A stretch of 64,000 bases of DNA from positions 124,001 through 188,000 of the forward strand of contig NZ_KB902181.1 in the NCBI RefSeq assembly GCF_000379425.1, read 5' to 3'. The notes beneath the pieces were generated by a model. The model saw only the letters and a program-made list of their open reading frames with translations, had not been told where the DNA came from and did no database searches. The position numbers were made by a program, and so were the translations under genes. The DNA is from Corynebacterium lubricantis DSM 45231 (GTDB taxonomy: Bacteria; Actinomycetota; Actinomycetes; Mycobacteriales; Mycobacteriaceae). This document shows positions 52,087-61,613 of this stretch, piece after piece. Numbering within the stretch: position 1 is the first letter of the stretch; each line of letters begins with the position of its first letter.

Positions 52087-52934
52087 GATCTAGAGAGGCG
52101 CTCTTTCTCTTCTTCTGGGTCGAAGTGCGCCTCTGGCCAGGAATGGTCCATCTTCTCTAGCACTCGGGACAGCAGTGCTTTGACGACCATTCGGGCGTAC
52201 TGCTTGTTGTTGCCGGGAATACAGAACCACGGTGCTTTCTCCGTGGAAGTGCGCTCTAAGGCGATTTGGTACGCCGCCATGTAGAGCTCCCACTTGGAGC
52301 GGACATCAATGTCGCCGGGATCGTATTTCCAGTGCTTGTCGGATCGCTCAATGCGCTCCTCCAGGTTTTCGCGCTGAAAATCGCGGGAGATATTGAGCAT
52401 CACCTTGATCACGGTTGTGCCCTGAGCGACCAATTGCTCTTCAAAGTCGACGATGGCACCGTAGCGCCGCTCGATCTCCTCGTCATCGGCGAGCTTTTCT
52501 ACGCGCTGGACAAGGACGTCTTCGTAATGGGACCTATCGAAGACGGAAATGAATCCAGGTGACGGAAGGTGCGGCTCAAAGCGCCACAAAAAGTCGTGCG
52601 CGGCCTCTTCCTCGGTGGGTTTACCGAAACCAACCGTATGCACGCCTTGCGGGTCGAATTGCCGCACGACGTGGCGGATGACTCCGCCCTTACCCGAAGT
52701 ATCCATACCTTGCAGGACCAAAAGAATGGACTCGGTTTTGTCTGGATGGGAGCGCCCGTTGGCGAAAAGCTTCTCTTGCTGATCAGCGAGTTCTTCGTCG
52801 AAGGACTGGAAGAGCTCATCGAGGTCATCTTTGTCGCCGTCAAAGCCCGGAGTGGAATCCGGGTCAATGTCGGCGAGATGAAAGCCTTCAGTGACGCGCA
52901 GCTCGGGGACATCGTCTATATCGAAATCGGACAT
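52083..52934 (-). CDS. ppk2: Polyphosphate kinase 2 family protein
   Basis: A 283-residue PPK2-family enzyme using polyphosphate to phosphorylate nucleotides. Walker A GMDTSGKGG is at 76-84, Walker B region VFDRSHYEDVL at 131-141, and the lid contains LNISRDFQRENLEERIE. The acidic N-terminal ~55 residues are an extension. Whether it prefers AMP, ADP or GDP cannot be told. It follows nusB by 14 bp, so it may be transcribed with efp-nusB; its stop overlaps that of the convergent YbjN gene by 2 bases. Confidence 0.88.
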   Translation of the reverse strand: MSDFDIDDVPELRVTEGFHLADIDPDSTPGFDGDKDDLDELFQSFDEELADQQEKLFANGRSHPDKTESILLVLQGMDTSGKGGVIRHVVRQFDPQGVHTVGFGKPTEEEAAHDFLWRFEPHLPSPGFISVFDRSHYEDVLVQRVEKLADDEEIERRYGAIVDFEEQLVAQGTTVIKVMLNISRDFQRENLEERIERSDKHWKYDPGDIDVRSKWELYMAAYQIALERTSTEKAPWFCIPGNNKQYARMVVKALLSRVLEKMDHSWPEAHFDPEEEKERLSRS

Positions 52935-52948
52935 GTCCGCGAGTGTAG

Positions 52949-53458
52949 TTAAATTTGCTCGTCTTCTGCAGCCTCGGGGGCATTGGCTGCGTGCAGCTGC
53001 ACAACGTCGTCGAGTACCGCGTGGATATATGGTGCAGCCTGGCTACCGGAGTACTCCGACGCCATCTCTACGCCTTCGACAACCGAGATTGGACCGTCGA
53101 CATCGTCGTTGAACATGATCTCCCACGACGCCACGCGCAAAATCGCGCGGTCAACTGCAGGAAGGCGACCCAGCTCCCAATCCTGGGAGAGAAAACGCTC
53201 AATGACATCATCGATGTCATCCAGCTTCTCAGCCGTGCCAGAAACAAGGGCGCGCGTGTACTCATTGACAGGAGCAACCTGGTTATCCGGGTTTTTCGCC
53301 AGCTGTACTCGGTCCTCGACAATAGCTACGGGATCCAAGTCTCGTGCTTCTGCCTCGAACAGGATGTCTACAGCGCGACGCCTAGCGCGGTAACGTGTAC
53401 CGTGACGCTTCGGATTCCGCGGCTCCTTCTGGTCACGGGTTTCAGTGGTTTCGCTCAT
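52949..53458 (-). CDS. nusB: Transcription antitermination factor NusB
   Basis: A 169-residue all-helical RNA-binding factor for rRNA antitermination. The basic N-terminus ([24 protein letters not shown]) contains the conserved arginine-rich start of NusB, and [21 protein letters not shown] is the central signature. The acidic tail is corynebacterial. Its ATG overlaps the efp stop (TAATG). Confidence 0.95.
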   Translation of the reverse strand: MSETTETRDQKEPRNPKRHGTRYRARRRAVDILFEAEARDLDPVAIVEDRVQLAKNPDNQVAPVNEYTRALVSGTAEKLDDIDDVIERFLSQDWELGRLPAVDRAILRVASWEIMFNDDVDGPISVVEGVEMASEYSGSQAAPYIHAVLDDVVQLHAANAPEAAEDEQI

Positions 53459-54021
53459 TAGTTGTTTACGCGAGAGAGGTACTCACCGGTACGGGTGTCA
53501 ACCTTGACCACGTTTCCGGTCTCCAGGAAGAGAGGAACCTGGATCTCTGCACCCGTTTCCAGAGTTGCTGGCTTGGTGCCACCAGTGGAACGGTCGCCCT
53601 GCAGGCCTGGATCGGTGTGGGTGACCTCAAGGTCCACGGAGATCGGCAGTTCGCCGAACAGTGCGCTTCCCTCGTGGAAGGAAACCTGCACGCGCATGTT
53701 CTCCTTCAGGAATGCGCCTGCGTCACCGAAAGCGGTCAGTGGCAGCTCGAACTGCTCGTAGGTCTTGTCGTCCATGACAACGTAGGAGGAACCATCGTTG
53801 TACAGGTAGGTCATATCGCGGCGATCAACCGTCGCGGTTTCAACCTTGACGCCAGCGTTCCAAGTCTTGTCGACGGTCTTGCCGGAGACGATATCCTTGA
53901 GCTTGCTGCGCACGAATGCTGGGCCCTTGCCCGGCTTGACGTGCTGGAACTCAATGATTTGCTGCAGCTTGCCATCGACAACGAGGACAAGTCCATTCTT
54001 AAAATCGGCGGTTGATGCCAC
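53458..54021 (-). CDS. efp: Translation elongation factor P
   Basis: A 187-residue three-domain factor relieving ribosome stalling at proline runs. The modifiable loop reads KPGKGPAF with Lys32 at the tip. No efpA-type lysine-modifying enzymes are in this window; actinobacterial EF-P is generally thought to work unmodified. GTG 54021 is preceded by AGGAAG. It is the likely first gene of efp-nusB(-ppk2), 44 bp after pepQ. Confidence 0.96.
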   Translation of the reverse strand: MASTADFKNGLVLVVDGKLQQIIEFQHVKPGKGPAFVRSKLKDIVSGKTVDKTWNAGVKVETATVDRRDMTYLYNDGSSYVVMDDKTYEQFELPLTAFGDAGAFLKENMRVQVSFHEGSALFGELPISVDLEVTHTDPGLQGDRSTGGTKPATLETGAEIQVPLFLETGNVVKVDTRTGEYLSRVNN

Positions 54022-54065
54022 GAAACACTTCCTATCGAATCTCTTGGAGTCTTAGCGTCACCATA

Positions 54066-55157
54066 TTACACCACGGTGAGCTGCTTATTAACACTAGTAA
54101 TGATCTTTGGGGCCCCGCTGGTGATCACCAACGTATCTTCAATCCGCACGCCACCTTTACCTGGGACATAAATCCCCGGCTCGATGGTCAGCGTCATGTT
54201 CTCGGCCAGCTCTCCCGTGCCGGTGGTTGCGGCGCTGGGGGCTTCATGAACATCCAGGCCGATGCCGTGACCGGTGGAGTGGACGAAGTACTCCCCATAA
54301 CCAGCCTCGGTGATGATGTCACGGCACGCCTTATCGACGTCGACGAGTGCTGTGCCTGGGGTGGCCGCACGGCATCCCGCTAGCTGGGCTTCTAAAACGA
54401 CACCGTAGATTTCCCGGGCGAATTCGCTCGGCTCGCCGACCATAAACGTCCGTGTCATATCCGAGTTGAAGCCACGGCGATGCGCTCCAAAGTCGATGGT
54501 CACGATGTCACCGTCGGTAATGATCCGGTCGGAGGCGCCGTGATGAGGCTTTGCAGAATTGGGGCCGGAGGCAACGATGGTATCGAAACTGGGGCGCTCC
54601 GCGCCAAGCTTGCGCATCCGGTATTCCAAGTCAGCCGCGACTTCGATTTCGGACCTACCTGCCCGCAACTCCCCCGCGGCGAGGAGGTCCTCCATCGCCC
54701 GGGAGGCTAACTCAGCGATCTCCGTAAGGAACTGAATCTCGATGGGATCTTTGATCAGACGCAGGTCTTCGATCACACCGGTCACAGGAACAAGCGTGAC
54801 ATCGTCGGGAAGCGAATCCTGCCAGCTCTCAAGCTCCGCGATGGTCACGTGGCTGGCCTCGTAGCCCACTCTGCGGCCTTCCGGGACCTTTTCCAGCAGA
54901 GCCTGGGCAGTCGCGCGCTGAATAATCGCTGGAATATCCGGGACTTCTTCCGCAATCTGCGTGGTATAACGCCCATCCGTGGCAATCCCTGCGGAGAGAT
55001 CCTTGGACAAGATCAATGCGCCGTTAGAGCCGGAAAATCCGGACAGGTACCGCACGTGCGTCAAGTGAGTGACCAACATATCGTCGATACGCTGCCCTGC
55101 AAGCCGTGCTGAAAGGCGACGTCGACGGGTCGCGAAACGTGTATCTGCTAAAGCCAT
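54066..55157 (-). CDS. pepQ: Xaa-Pro peptidase (M24 family)
   Basis: A 363-residue dinuclear metallopeptidase of the pita-bread fold. The metal ligands are visible in VTIDFGAHRRGFNSDMTRTF (two Asp), VHSTGHGIGLDVHEAP (His) and LTIEPGIYVPGKGGVRIED (Glu pair). The N-terminal creatinase-like domain covers ~1-125. ATG 55157 gives the family start; the open frame runs 89 codons further but overlaps aroQ on the same strand. It cleaves dipeptides or peptides ending before proline. Confidence 0.93.
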   Translation of the reverse strand: MALADTRFATRRRRLSARLAGQRIDDMLVTHLTHVRYLSGFSGSNGALILSKDLSAGIATDGRYTTQIAEEVPDIPAIIQRATAQALLEKVPEGRRVGYEASHVTIAELESWQDSLPDDVTLVPVTGVIEDLRLIKDPIEIQFLTEIAELASRAMEDLLAAGELRAGRSEIEVAADLEYRMRKLGAERPSFDTIVASGPNSAKPHHGASDRIITDGDIVTIDFGAHRRGFNSDMTRTFMVGEPSEFAREIYGVVLEAQLAGCRAATPGTALVDVDKACRDIITEAGYGEYFVHSTGHGIGLDVHEAPSAATTGTGELAENMTLTIEPGIYVPGKGGVRIEDTLVITSGAPKIITSVNKQLTVV

Positions 55158-55162
55158 GTGGC

Positions 55163-55597
55163 TTAGCTTAGTCCCGCGAAATACTCCATGGCAGCCAAAT
55201 AGCCGTGTGTCCCGAGACCAGCGATCGTGCCAATCGCAATTGATGACAGATACGAGTGGTGACGGAACTCCTCGCGGGCATGCACATTCGAGATGTGCAC
55301 CTCGATGAAGCCGTGTCCATCGGTGAGCTCGACGAGTGCGTCGCGCAGCGCAACCGAAGTATGAGTCAAGCCACCTGGGTTGATAATAACGGCCCAGTTG
55401 TTGTCCGCGGCCTCGTGGGCCCACTCGATGAGCTGACCCTCATAATTGGACTGGCGACACTCTGCTTCGAGGCCGAGCTTGTCTGCCTGATCAGCGATCA
55501 TCTGCTCGATGTCGCTCAACGTGGTCGAGCCATAAATTTCAGGCTGGCGCTTGCCCAACCGGTTGAGGTTGGGGCCATTTAGAACGAGAACCTTCAT
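55163..55597 (-). CDS. aroQ: 3-dehydroquinate dehydratase, type II
   Basis: A 144-residue flavodoxin-like enzyme for the third shikimate step. Tyr22 is in [17 protein letters not shown], the substrate loop in [16 protein letters not shown] and the catalytic His in [14 protein letters not shown]. It usually forms a dodecamer. It lies 3 bp after aroB. Called aroD in some corynebacterial papers. Confidence 0.96.
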   Translation of the reverse strand: MKVLVLNGPNLNRLGKRQPEIYGSTTLSDIEQMIADQADKLGLEAECRQSNYEGQLIEWAHEAADNNWAVIINPGGLTHTSVALRDALVELTDGHGFIEVHISNVHAREEFRHHSYLSSIAIGTIAGLGTHGYLAAMEYFAGLS

Positions 55598-55600
55598 GGG

Positions 55601-56674
55601 TTAGCCTTCCGAGATTTCTGCGTATGCGGCCTGCAGTTCCTCGATGGAAGGGCCCTCAATGCGAGTGACTTCGCCGACTCCTTCCAGGGCCACGAAACGG
55701 ATCTTGCCATCGCGGTTCTTCTTGTCGTGGAGCATTCCCTCGTACAGCTCGTCGAAGGCGCCCGCCTCATAGGTCGTGGGCAAGCCAACCGACTGCAGGA
55801 TGTCGCGGTGGCGCTGCACCAAGGCATGATCGATAAGCCCACGGTTCTTCGCCAGGTTGGCCACAAACATCATGCCCACTGCGACCGCATCGCCATGGCG
55901 CCAAGAGTAATTCTCGCGCTTTTCAATGGCGTGGCCGAAGGTATGACCGTAGTTGAGCATCTCACGCAGACCGGCTTCTTTGAGGTCCTGGCCGACCACA
56001 GATGCCTTCACCGCAATGGAACGCTCGATTAGTTCTGGCAGATTCTGATCTACGTCGAGGGCGCGCTCGGAGCTGTCCTCGATGATTTCCAGGATGCGCT
56101 CGTCGGCAATAAAGCCCGTCTTGATGATCTCGGCGGAACCAGCGGTAATTTCCTCTGGTGCCAAGGTGTAGAGGCGCTCTAAGTCGACGAAGACTGCGTC
56201 TGGCTCGTGGAAAGATCCCACTAGGTTCTTGCCGGCATCTGTGTTAATGCCGGTCTTGCCGCCCACGGCAGCGTCGACCATGGCGAGCAACGTTGTCGGT
56301 GCCTGGATCACTTTGATGCCGCGCATCCAGGTTGCTGCCACAAATCCTGCCAAGTCGGTGGCAGCGCCTCCGCCCAAACCGATGATGACGTCTTGGCGGG
56401 AGAAGTTCTCCGTACCAAGGACATCCCAGATTCCGGAGGCGACCTCGATGGTCTTGCCTGCCTCAGCGTCCGGGGTGGCTGCAAGGGTCACAGTGAGATT
56501 TGCTGCGCCGAGCTCTTCCGCGATCACGCGTGCGGGTGCAGCCAACGTGGGTTGGTGCACAATGGCGACGTTTGCTGCACCAGTCTCCTTGACGTGGGCT
56601 GCGAGATTGTTCGTTAGGTTCCGAGCAATGTGCACGTTATACGGCGTGGGACCATTAACTTTAATAGTTGCCAT
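55601..56674 (-). CDS. aroB: 3-dehydroquinate synthase
   Basis: A 357-residue NAD- and Zn-dependent enzyme for the second shikimate step. NAD motif [18 protein letters not shown] is near residue 100; [20 protein letters not shown] and the metal histidines in [22 protein letters not shown] are present. It lies 15 bp after aroK in the aro operon. Confidence 0.97.
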   Translation of the reverse strand: MATIKVNGPTPYNVHIARNLTNNLAAHVKETGAANVAIVHQPTLAAPARVIAEELGAANLTVTLAATPDAEAGKTIEVASGIWDVLGTENFSRQDVIIGLGGGAATDLAGFVAATWMRGIKVIQAPTTLLAMVDAAVGGKTGINTDAGKNLVGSFHEPDAVFVDLERLYTLAPEEITAGSAEIIKTGFIADERILEIIEDSSERALDVDQNLPELIERSIAVKASVVGQDLKEAGLREMLNYGHTFGHAIEKRENYSWRHGDAVAVGMMFVANLAKNRGLIDHALVQRHRDILQSVGLPTTYEAGAFDELYEGMLHDKKNRDGKIRFVALEGVGEVTRIEGPSIEELQAAYAEISEG

Positions 56675-56689
56675 GGCTTGCGGTGTCTC

Positions 56690-57253
56690 CTAATCGAGGT
56701 CGAAATCAGCGTCAATAATAGAAAGGATCTCAGCAACTACTCGCTGAGGTGGGCGCGAGTCGGTGCGGACGCGATAGTCAGACACCTCACGGTAGAACGG
56801 TTCCCGCGCTTCTAGGAGTGAACGGTAATGCGCTTCGGGATCTTTTGCAGCGAGAATTGGGCGGGTGTTCTCCCGAGCAGTTCGGCGCGCGCCCTCCTCA
56901 GCGGTCACGTCAATCCACACAACCATGTGGTTCTGTAGCAGCTGGCGGGTCGATTCCGTCAATACTGCGCCTCCGCCAAGGGAGACGATTCCCCCGGTCA
57001 TGAGCGCCTTTTTCACATACTCTGCTTCGGCTTCGCGGAAGGCTTCCTCGCCGACCTCGGCAAAGTAGTCGCCACAAGCAGTACCCTTATCCTCCTCGAG
57101 CATCTGATCGGTATCAACCAGAGGAAGATTTAGCGCGCGTGCAATACGACGCCCGATGGTAGATTTTCCAGCGCCCGGTGGGCCGACCAGAACTACACGG
57201 GGGCTTGTGTGGCAGACGTCACCCAGTGCCGAAACAGCAGGCTGTTTGTCCAT
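56690..57253 (-). CDS. aroK: Shikimate kinase
   Basis: A 187-residue P-loop kinase. Walker A GPPGAGKST is at 24-32; substrate Asp pair in LVDTDQMLEE; GGGAVLTESTRQLL is the shikimate-site glycine loop; the lid has RENTRPIL. About 18 extra N-terminal residues are present compared with most shikimate kinases. The ATG directly abuts the aroC stop. Confidence 0.96.
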   Translation of the reverse strand: MDKQPAVSALGDVCHTSPRVVLVGPPGAGKSTIGRRIARALNLPLVDTDQMLEEDKGTACGDYFAEVGEEAFREAEAEYVKKALMTGGIVSLGGGAVLTESTRQLLQNHMVVWIDVTAEEGARRTARENTRPILAAKDPEAHYRSLLEAREPFYREVSDYRVRTDSRPPQRVVAEILSIIDADFDLD

Positions 57254-58474
57254 CTATTCATCTCCAAAAGCTAGACGCGTATTCACGTATTCCTGATACG
57301 CAGAGATATTACGCTTAGTTTCTTCCACGTTGTCTCCCCCGAATTTTTCCAGCACAGCTCGCGCCAGAACCAGAGCGACCATCGCTTCTGCGACGACACC
57401 GGCGGCAGGGACGGCACAGACATCGGAGCGCTGGTGAATACCGGAAGCTGCTTCACCCGTGGTCATGTCCACAGTGCGCAGTGCGCGTGGCACCGTGGAA
57501 ATTGGCTTCATCGCAGCGCGTACGCGCAGCTGCTCGCCATTAGTCATGCCTCCTTCGAGGCCACCGGCACGGTTGGTGGCGCGGTGTACACCGTTGTCGT
57601 CTCGCACCATTTCATCGTGGGCCTCAGAGCCGCGACGACGTGCCTCTTCAAAGCCGTCACCGATCTCAACACCCTTGATGGCCTGGATCCCCATTAGAGC
57701 TGCAGCCAGTTGAGAATCAAGGCGATCGTCGCCAGAGACATGGGAGCCCAAGCCGATAGGCAGGCCGTCGACGATGACCTCGACGATGCCGCCGAGCGTA
57801 TCGCCGGCCTTCTTCGCCGATTCAATACAGGCGATCATGTCTGTTTCGGATTCTTTCGCAAAAGCGCGCACAGGAGATTCGTCGATCGCCTCGATATCGG
57901 CAAATGATGGAGTCTCACCCTTGTAAGGAGCACTTTCACCGATGGAGATCACGTGGGAGAAGACTTCAACGCCGAGCGTCTCGCGCAGGAAGCTGCGGGC
58001 GACGGTCGCCGCAGCAACGCGGGCGGCAGTTTCGCGTGCCGACGATCGCTCCAGCACTGGGCGGGCGTCGTCGAAACCGTACTTGACCATGCCAGAGAAG
58101 TCGGCATGTCCCGGGCGGGGCCGAGTCAGTTTTGCCCCGCGGCCAGAGCTCATGGCCTTGTTGATCTCTGGGTCTTCCATATCGACGGGCTCAGCGGACA
58201 TGATTGTGGTCCACTTTGGCCACTCGGTATTCCCGATCTGAATAGCGATGGGGCTGCCCAGGCTCTTGCCGTGGCGAACACCGGTGAGCAGGGTCAACTC
58301 ATCCTGCTCAAACTTCATGCGGGCACCGCGACCATATCCCAGCCGACGACGACCGAGTTGTAGTGCTATTTCATCTTTTTCAACAGGAACCCCGGCCGGC
58401 ATGTGCTCAATCATGGCGATGAGCGCTTGGCCGTGAGATTCCCCCGCAGTAGTCCAACGAAGCATGTCGAACAT
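57254..58474 (-). CDS. aroC: Chorismate synthase
   Basis: A 406-residue FMN-dependent enzyme making chorismate. Signatures are [51 protein letters not shown] and [18 protein letters not shown] 58474 has GGAG 9 bp upstream; an ATG 3 codons later is also possible. It lies 30 bp after the prepilin peptidase gene. Confidence 0.97.
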   Translation of the reverse strand: MFDMLRWTTAGESHGQALIAMIEHMPAGVPVEKDEIALQLGRRRLGYGRGARMKFEQDELTLLTGVRHGKSLGSPIAIQIGNTEWPKWTTIMSAEPVDMEDPEINKAMSSGRGAKLTRPRPGHADFSGMVKYGFDDARPVLERSSARETAARVAAATVARSFLRETLGVEVFSHVISIGESAPYKGETPSFADIEAIDESPVRAFAKESETDMIACIESAKKAGDTLGGIVEVIVDGLPIGLGSHVSGDDRLDSQLAAALMGIQAIKGVEIGDGFEEARRRGSEAHDEMVRDDNGVHRATNRAGGLEGGMTNGEQLRVRAAMKPISTVPRALRTVDMTTGEAASGIHQRSDVCAVPAAGVVAEAMVALVLARAVLEKFGGDNVEETKRNISAYQEYVNTRLAFGDE

Positions 58475-58504
58475 TATCGCACACTCCACCAACCAAGTGG
58501 TGAA

Positions 58505-58933
58505 TTAGTACGTGTAGTGCATGAAACCCAAACCGGCAATTCCCGCAGCCCATACAGCCCATGCACCGAGCAGCATGCCTGGGCCATGAGGCGCACTCGA
58601 GTCTGCTGCGATTTTTGCCACGATGACTGTAGTAACACTTGCGAGCACGATTGCCACCCAGACTCCGACGAAGCCTGCCGTGCTTGCCACGGCAATCCCT
58701 AAAGGCAGAGCCAACTTGATGTCTCCCCCGCCGACTCCTCCACGAAGCAGCGCAACTACGAGATACAGCGCGGGCCACAGCACACCGATGAGAGACCCCG
58801 GGGAAAAGAAAAGCGCCCAGACCAGGGCGATAGCGCCTGCGGGCAGCGTGAGCACATTGGGTAGCCTGCGTTCCCGCAGATCACTAAAAATTAGCGCGAC
58901 TGACCATAGTAGCGCTCCCCCGAGTCCCCACAT
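58505..58933 (-). CDS. Small prepilin peptidase (A24 family), lacking the methylase domain
   Basis: A 142-residue, mostly hydrophobic protein with about five or six membrane helices. The two aspartate motifs of type IV leader peptidases are present: FSDLRERRLPN with Asp18 and GGGDIKLA with Asp71. The N-terminal methyltransferase domain of PilD is missing, as in TadV/FppA-type enzymes that mature Flp pilins. No pilus gene is in the window. It is embedded between aroE and aroC, so it is probably transcribed with them. Confidence 0.87.
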   Translation of the reverse strand: MWGLGGALLWSVALIFSDLRERRLPNVLTLPAGAIALVWALFFSPGSLIGVLWPALYLVVALLRGGVGGGDIKLALPLGIAVASTAGFVGVWVAIVLASVTTVIVAKIAADSSAPHGPGMLLGAWAVWAAGIAGLGFMHYTY

Positions 58934-58943
58934 AGTGGGAAGA

Positions 58944-59753
58944 CTAGTTCAGATGATCTTCCAATGCTTGTCGCATCTGTTCACGCGGGGCTGGCACACC
59001 GGTAAATTGCTCGAACTGGCTAAAGGACTGAGCTGCCAGCAAAACGTGGCCCCCAACGGAGCGATGTCCATTGGCTGCAGCGCGGATAACCAAGGGAGTG
59101 GGCCAGGGATCGTAGATCACGTCGAAGGTCGAAGCGTGTCCCAAGACAGAGACGTGCTCTTCGATTCCTGCGGATGGCACGGTAGACACAATCACATCAG
59201 TTGCCAGGGTGATCGCCTCGAGATCGGCATCGAAAGTGACAAACTCGGCTTCGATGCCGAAGTGATCAATCAACCCCTTCAACTCAGCAGAGCGGTCCGA
59301 GCGGTTGATCACGACGATGTGGCGCACCCCGAGCTGAGCCAGAGCCCAGATCGCCGGGCGTGCAGTGCCTCCCGCCCCAATGACGACGGCACTGTTCGGC
59401 GACGCGGAATCGTCGAGAAGCTCTCCTAGCGCAACAAGAATGCCCTCGCAGTCGGTGTTATCGGCCCGCCACCCCGCATCGGTACGAACCAGTGTGTTCG
59501 CCGAGCCGATTAATTGCGCTCGCTCGGTGACTTCGTCGGCGAATTCGAGGGCTGCGAACTTGCCAGGCATGGTCACGGCGAACCCGCGGTAGGACTCATC
59601 CGATTCCCCCACGATGCGAGGCAGGTCCTCGGCGGTGCATTCAATGCGTTCGAAGGACCAGTCGTCGAGACCTGCTGCTTCGTAACCGGAATTATGCAAG
59701 ACCGGCGAAAGAGAATGCTCGACTGGAGAGCCCAATACTGCGGCCTTAAACAT
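58944..59753 (-). CDS. aroE: Shikimate dehydrogenase
   Basis: A 269-residue enzyme for the fourth shikimate step. The shikimate site has GSPVEHSLSPVLHN, the catalytic Lys in VTMPGKFAALEF and the Asp in ADNTDCEGIL. The nucleotide-binding segment VVIGAGGTARPAIWAL is near residue 125. ATG 59753 matches the family start; 63 upstream in-frame codons overlap mltG. It lies 13 bp after mltG. Confidence 0.95.
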   Translation of the reverse strand: MFKAAVLGSPVEHSLSPVLHNSGYEAAGLDDWSFERIECTAEDLPRIVGESDESYRGFAVTMPGKFAALEFADEVTERAQLIGSANTLVRTDAGWRADNTDCEGILVALGELLDDSASPNSAVVIGAGGTARPAIWALAQLGVRHIVVINRSDRSAELKGLIDHFGIEAEFVTFDADLEAITLATDVIVSTVPSAGIEEHVSVLGHASTFDVIYDPWPTPLVIRAAANGHRSVGGHVLLAAQSFSQFEQFTGVPAPREQMRQALEDHLN

Positions 59754-59766
59754 GGTGGGTATCTGC

Positions 59767-60933
59767 CTATCGCTGGGAATCGAGAATGCCGGAGTTCTGC
59801 GCAGACTGCACGTCGTCGAGGTGTTCTTCGAAGGTGTCGTTGAATACGGTGGTGCCTTGTTCGTCGATGGTGACGAAGTAGAGCCAATTGCCTTCTGCGG
59901 GATTCTCCATCGCCGTAATGGCCTCCTCAGATGGCGAGGCAATCGGAGTGGCGGGAAGTCCGTCCATCGCGTACGTGTTCCACGGAGTCACGCGAGCGCG
60001 GTCCTCGTCGGTTGTTGCCAACTCGACGTCGTCAAGCGAGTAGTTCACTGTGGAGTCGAACTGCAGCGGCATCGGCTCGTCTAGGCGGTTGAGGATGACG
60101 CGCGCGACCTTGTCGAATTCGCCTGCTGGAGCTTCACGCTCAATCAGCGAAGCGGCAACGAGGAGCTCATAAGGGGTCAGGTCAATCGCACTGGCACGTT
60201 CAACAATGCCGGTGCTGTTGTATGCGGTTGTCGAACGGGAAACAAGGTCGGTGAGGATTTCCTCGGCACTCGAGCTCGGGTCGACGACGTAGCGACCCGG
60301 TGCAATCAGGCCTTCCAAGCGCTTGGGGTTACCGCTCTGCTGCGATACCTGCGCCAGAGCCCACTCCGGCACGCCGAGGGCTCCCGGATCCGCGTTGGCG
60401 CCCATGTTCTCCAACTTCTCGACAGAGATGCACTGTTCAGGGGTGCCGTTATTGCAGGTCACATCGGAAATCATGGAGTAGATGCCCTTGCGGGTGTCAC
60501 CACCAACAACGACAACGTCCGACAAGGTCGCGCCACCTGGGATATCCAATAGATCGATCTGATTAGCAGGATCGAGCAATGCCTCCACGGCGGATTTTGC
60601 ACTCATTTCCTGCTGGAGACGGTAAAAACCTGGCTGGATGTTTGCCGATTCAAGATGGTTCAGCGCTGCCGTTTGGAACGCGCCGTCCGTGCGAACCACA
60701 TTAAGTTCTTCTAGCTCCGGCCCAAGAGCTGACATCGAACTGCCTTCTGGAACTTCGACGACCTGCTCTACGCCGTTTCCGGTGCCCTCGTAATCGGCAG
60801 CCACGGAAGAACTACCGTCCGAGGAGGTCAAGGAGAAACCGATATACGCAACCGCGCCGACGATGAGGAGTAGCGAAGTTACAAGGACCGCAACCGCTCC
60901 AGTGCGGCTTCTGGAAGATCGTCCGGAAGTCAT
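59767..60933 (-). CDS. mltG: MltG-like endolytic transglycosylase
   Basis: A 388-residue YceG/MltG protein that cuts growing peptidoglycan strands at the membrane. A single N-terminal anchor helix spans about 13-34. The catalytic domain has LEGLIAPGRY in place of the more usual LEG-F-PDTY, then ASLIEREAPAGEFDKVARVILNRL with the catalytic Glu, and TPWNTYAMDGLPATPIASPS. ATG 60933 shares bases with the ruvX stop (TGATG) and has GAGGAG 8 bp upstream. Confidence 0.93.
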   Translation of the reverse strand: MTSGRSSRSRTGAVAVLVTSLLLIVGAVAYIGFSLTSSDGSSSVAADYEGTGNGVEQVVEVPEGSSMSALGPELEELNVVRTDGAFQTAALNHLESANIQPGFYRLQQEMSAKSAVEALLDPANQIDLLDIPGGATLSDVVVVGGDTRKGIYSMISDVTCNNGTPEQCISVEKLENMGANADPGALGVPEWALAQVSQQSGNPKRLEGLIAPGRYVVDPSSSAEEILTDLVSRSTTAYNSTGIVERASAIDLTPYELLVAASLIEREAPAGEFDKVARVILNRLDEPMPLQFDSTVNYSLDDVELATTDEDRARVTPWNTYAMDGLPATPIASPSEEAITAMENPAEGNWLYFVTIDEQGTTVFNDTFEEHLDDVQSAQNSGILDSQR

Positions 60934-61475
60934 CAATTCATCTCCTCATTAGTGTCTGTTCTAAGTGGATTGCTTTGTTCGTTGAGAAAATTCGCCCGGC
61001 CATCGAGCCAGGATTGTAAAATTTCCACGGCCGCAGCCTGATCAATGACCTTCCGGCCGGCTTTTTCTGAAACGCCGGAAGCCCGTAGCGCTGTTGTGGC
61101 AGCTACGGTGGACAGCCTCTCGTCGGCAAGCCTCACGGGGATTGTGCCGTTTAACCTGCGGTTGATGCGAAACGCAATCTCTTTGGCGTGCTTGACGCTG
61201 GACGAACCGTGTCCCTTGAGGTCACGCGGTAACCCGACGATAACCTCGACGGCGTCGTACTCTTCGATGATCGCTACAAGGCGGTCGATGTCCGCTTTAT
61301 CGCGATCTTTGAAGCCAGTTTCGCGCGGCACAGTCTCTACCGGGGTGGCCAGGGTGGCTTCCCTGTTAGATGAAGCGACCCCGATGCGCACAGTCCCCAC
61401 ATCGATTCCGATGCGGCGCCCCAGACCGGGGTCTTGCGCACCAGGAGTATCCGGTGTGACGTGTTGTGCTGCCAT
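60933..61475 (-). CDS. ruvX: RuvX/YqgF Holliday-junction resolvase-like nuclease
   Basis: A 180-residue RNase H-fold protein. Acidic residues sit in [30 protein letters not shown] and the C-terminal [16 protein letters not shown]. It is implicated in rRNA processing and anti-termination or in junction resolution. I use the internal ATG at 61475 because upstream in-frame codons lie in the alaS-ruvX hairpin region and lack family similarity. The alaS-ruvX-mltG-aroE order is conserved in actinobacteria. Confidence 0.92.
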   Translation of the reverse strand: MAAQHVTPDTPGAQDPGLGRRIGIDVGTVRIGVASSNREATLATPVETVPRETGFKDRDKADIDRLVAIIEEYDAVEVIVGLPRDLKGHGSSSVKHAKEIAFRINRRLNGTIPVRLADERLSTVAATTALRASGVSEKAGRKVIDQAAAVEILQSWLDGRANFLNEQSNPLRTDTNEEMN

Positions 61476-61530
61476 GAATACGTTGCCTTGGAACCTTTTC
61501 AATCGGAGTATTGAACTAGAGTTGCGTCTC

Positions 61531-61579
61531 ACACGCTATAGGGTGGAAACGAGAATACTTCGCTTCCACCTCGGCGTGT
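61531..61579 (-). other. Large hairpin between alaS and ruvX
   Basis: An interrupted stem of 16 pairs: ACACGC/GCGTGT, GGTGGAA/TTCCACC and CGA/TCG around a 7-nt loop, with small internal mismatches. No T-run follows on the minus strand, so attenuation or RNA processing is more likely than full termination. Confidence 0.6.
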
Positions 61580-61613
61580 TCCGTAACCTTTTCGTAATAA
61601 TACTCCTGCGAGG

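Noticed and set aside
54066..55424. Longer pepQ starting at 55424
   Set aside because: The extra 89 codons overlap the well-defined aroQ gene on the same strand and show no peptidase similarity.
58944..59942. Longer aroE starting at 59942
   Set aside because: The 63 extra codons lie within mltG in another frame; the family start MFKAAVLGSPVEHS is at 59753.
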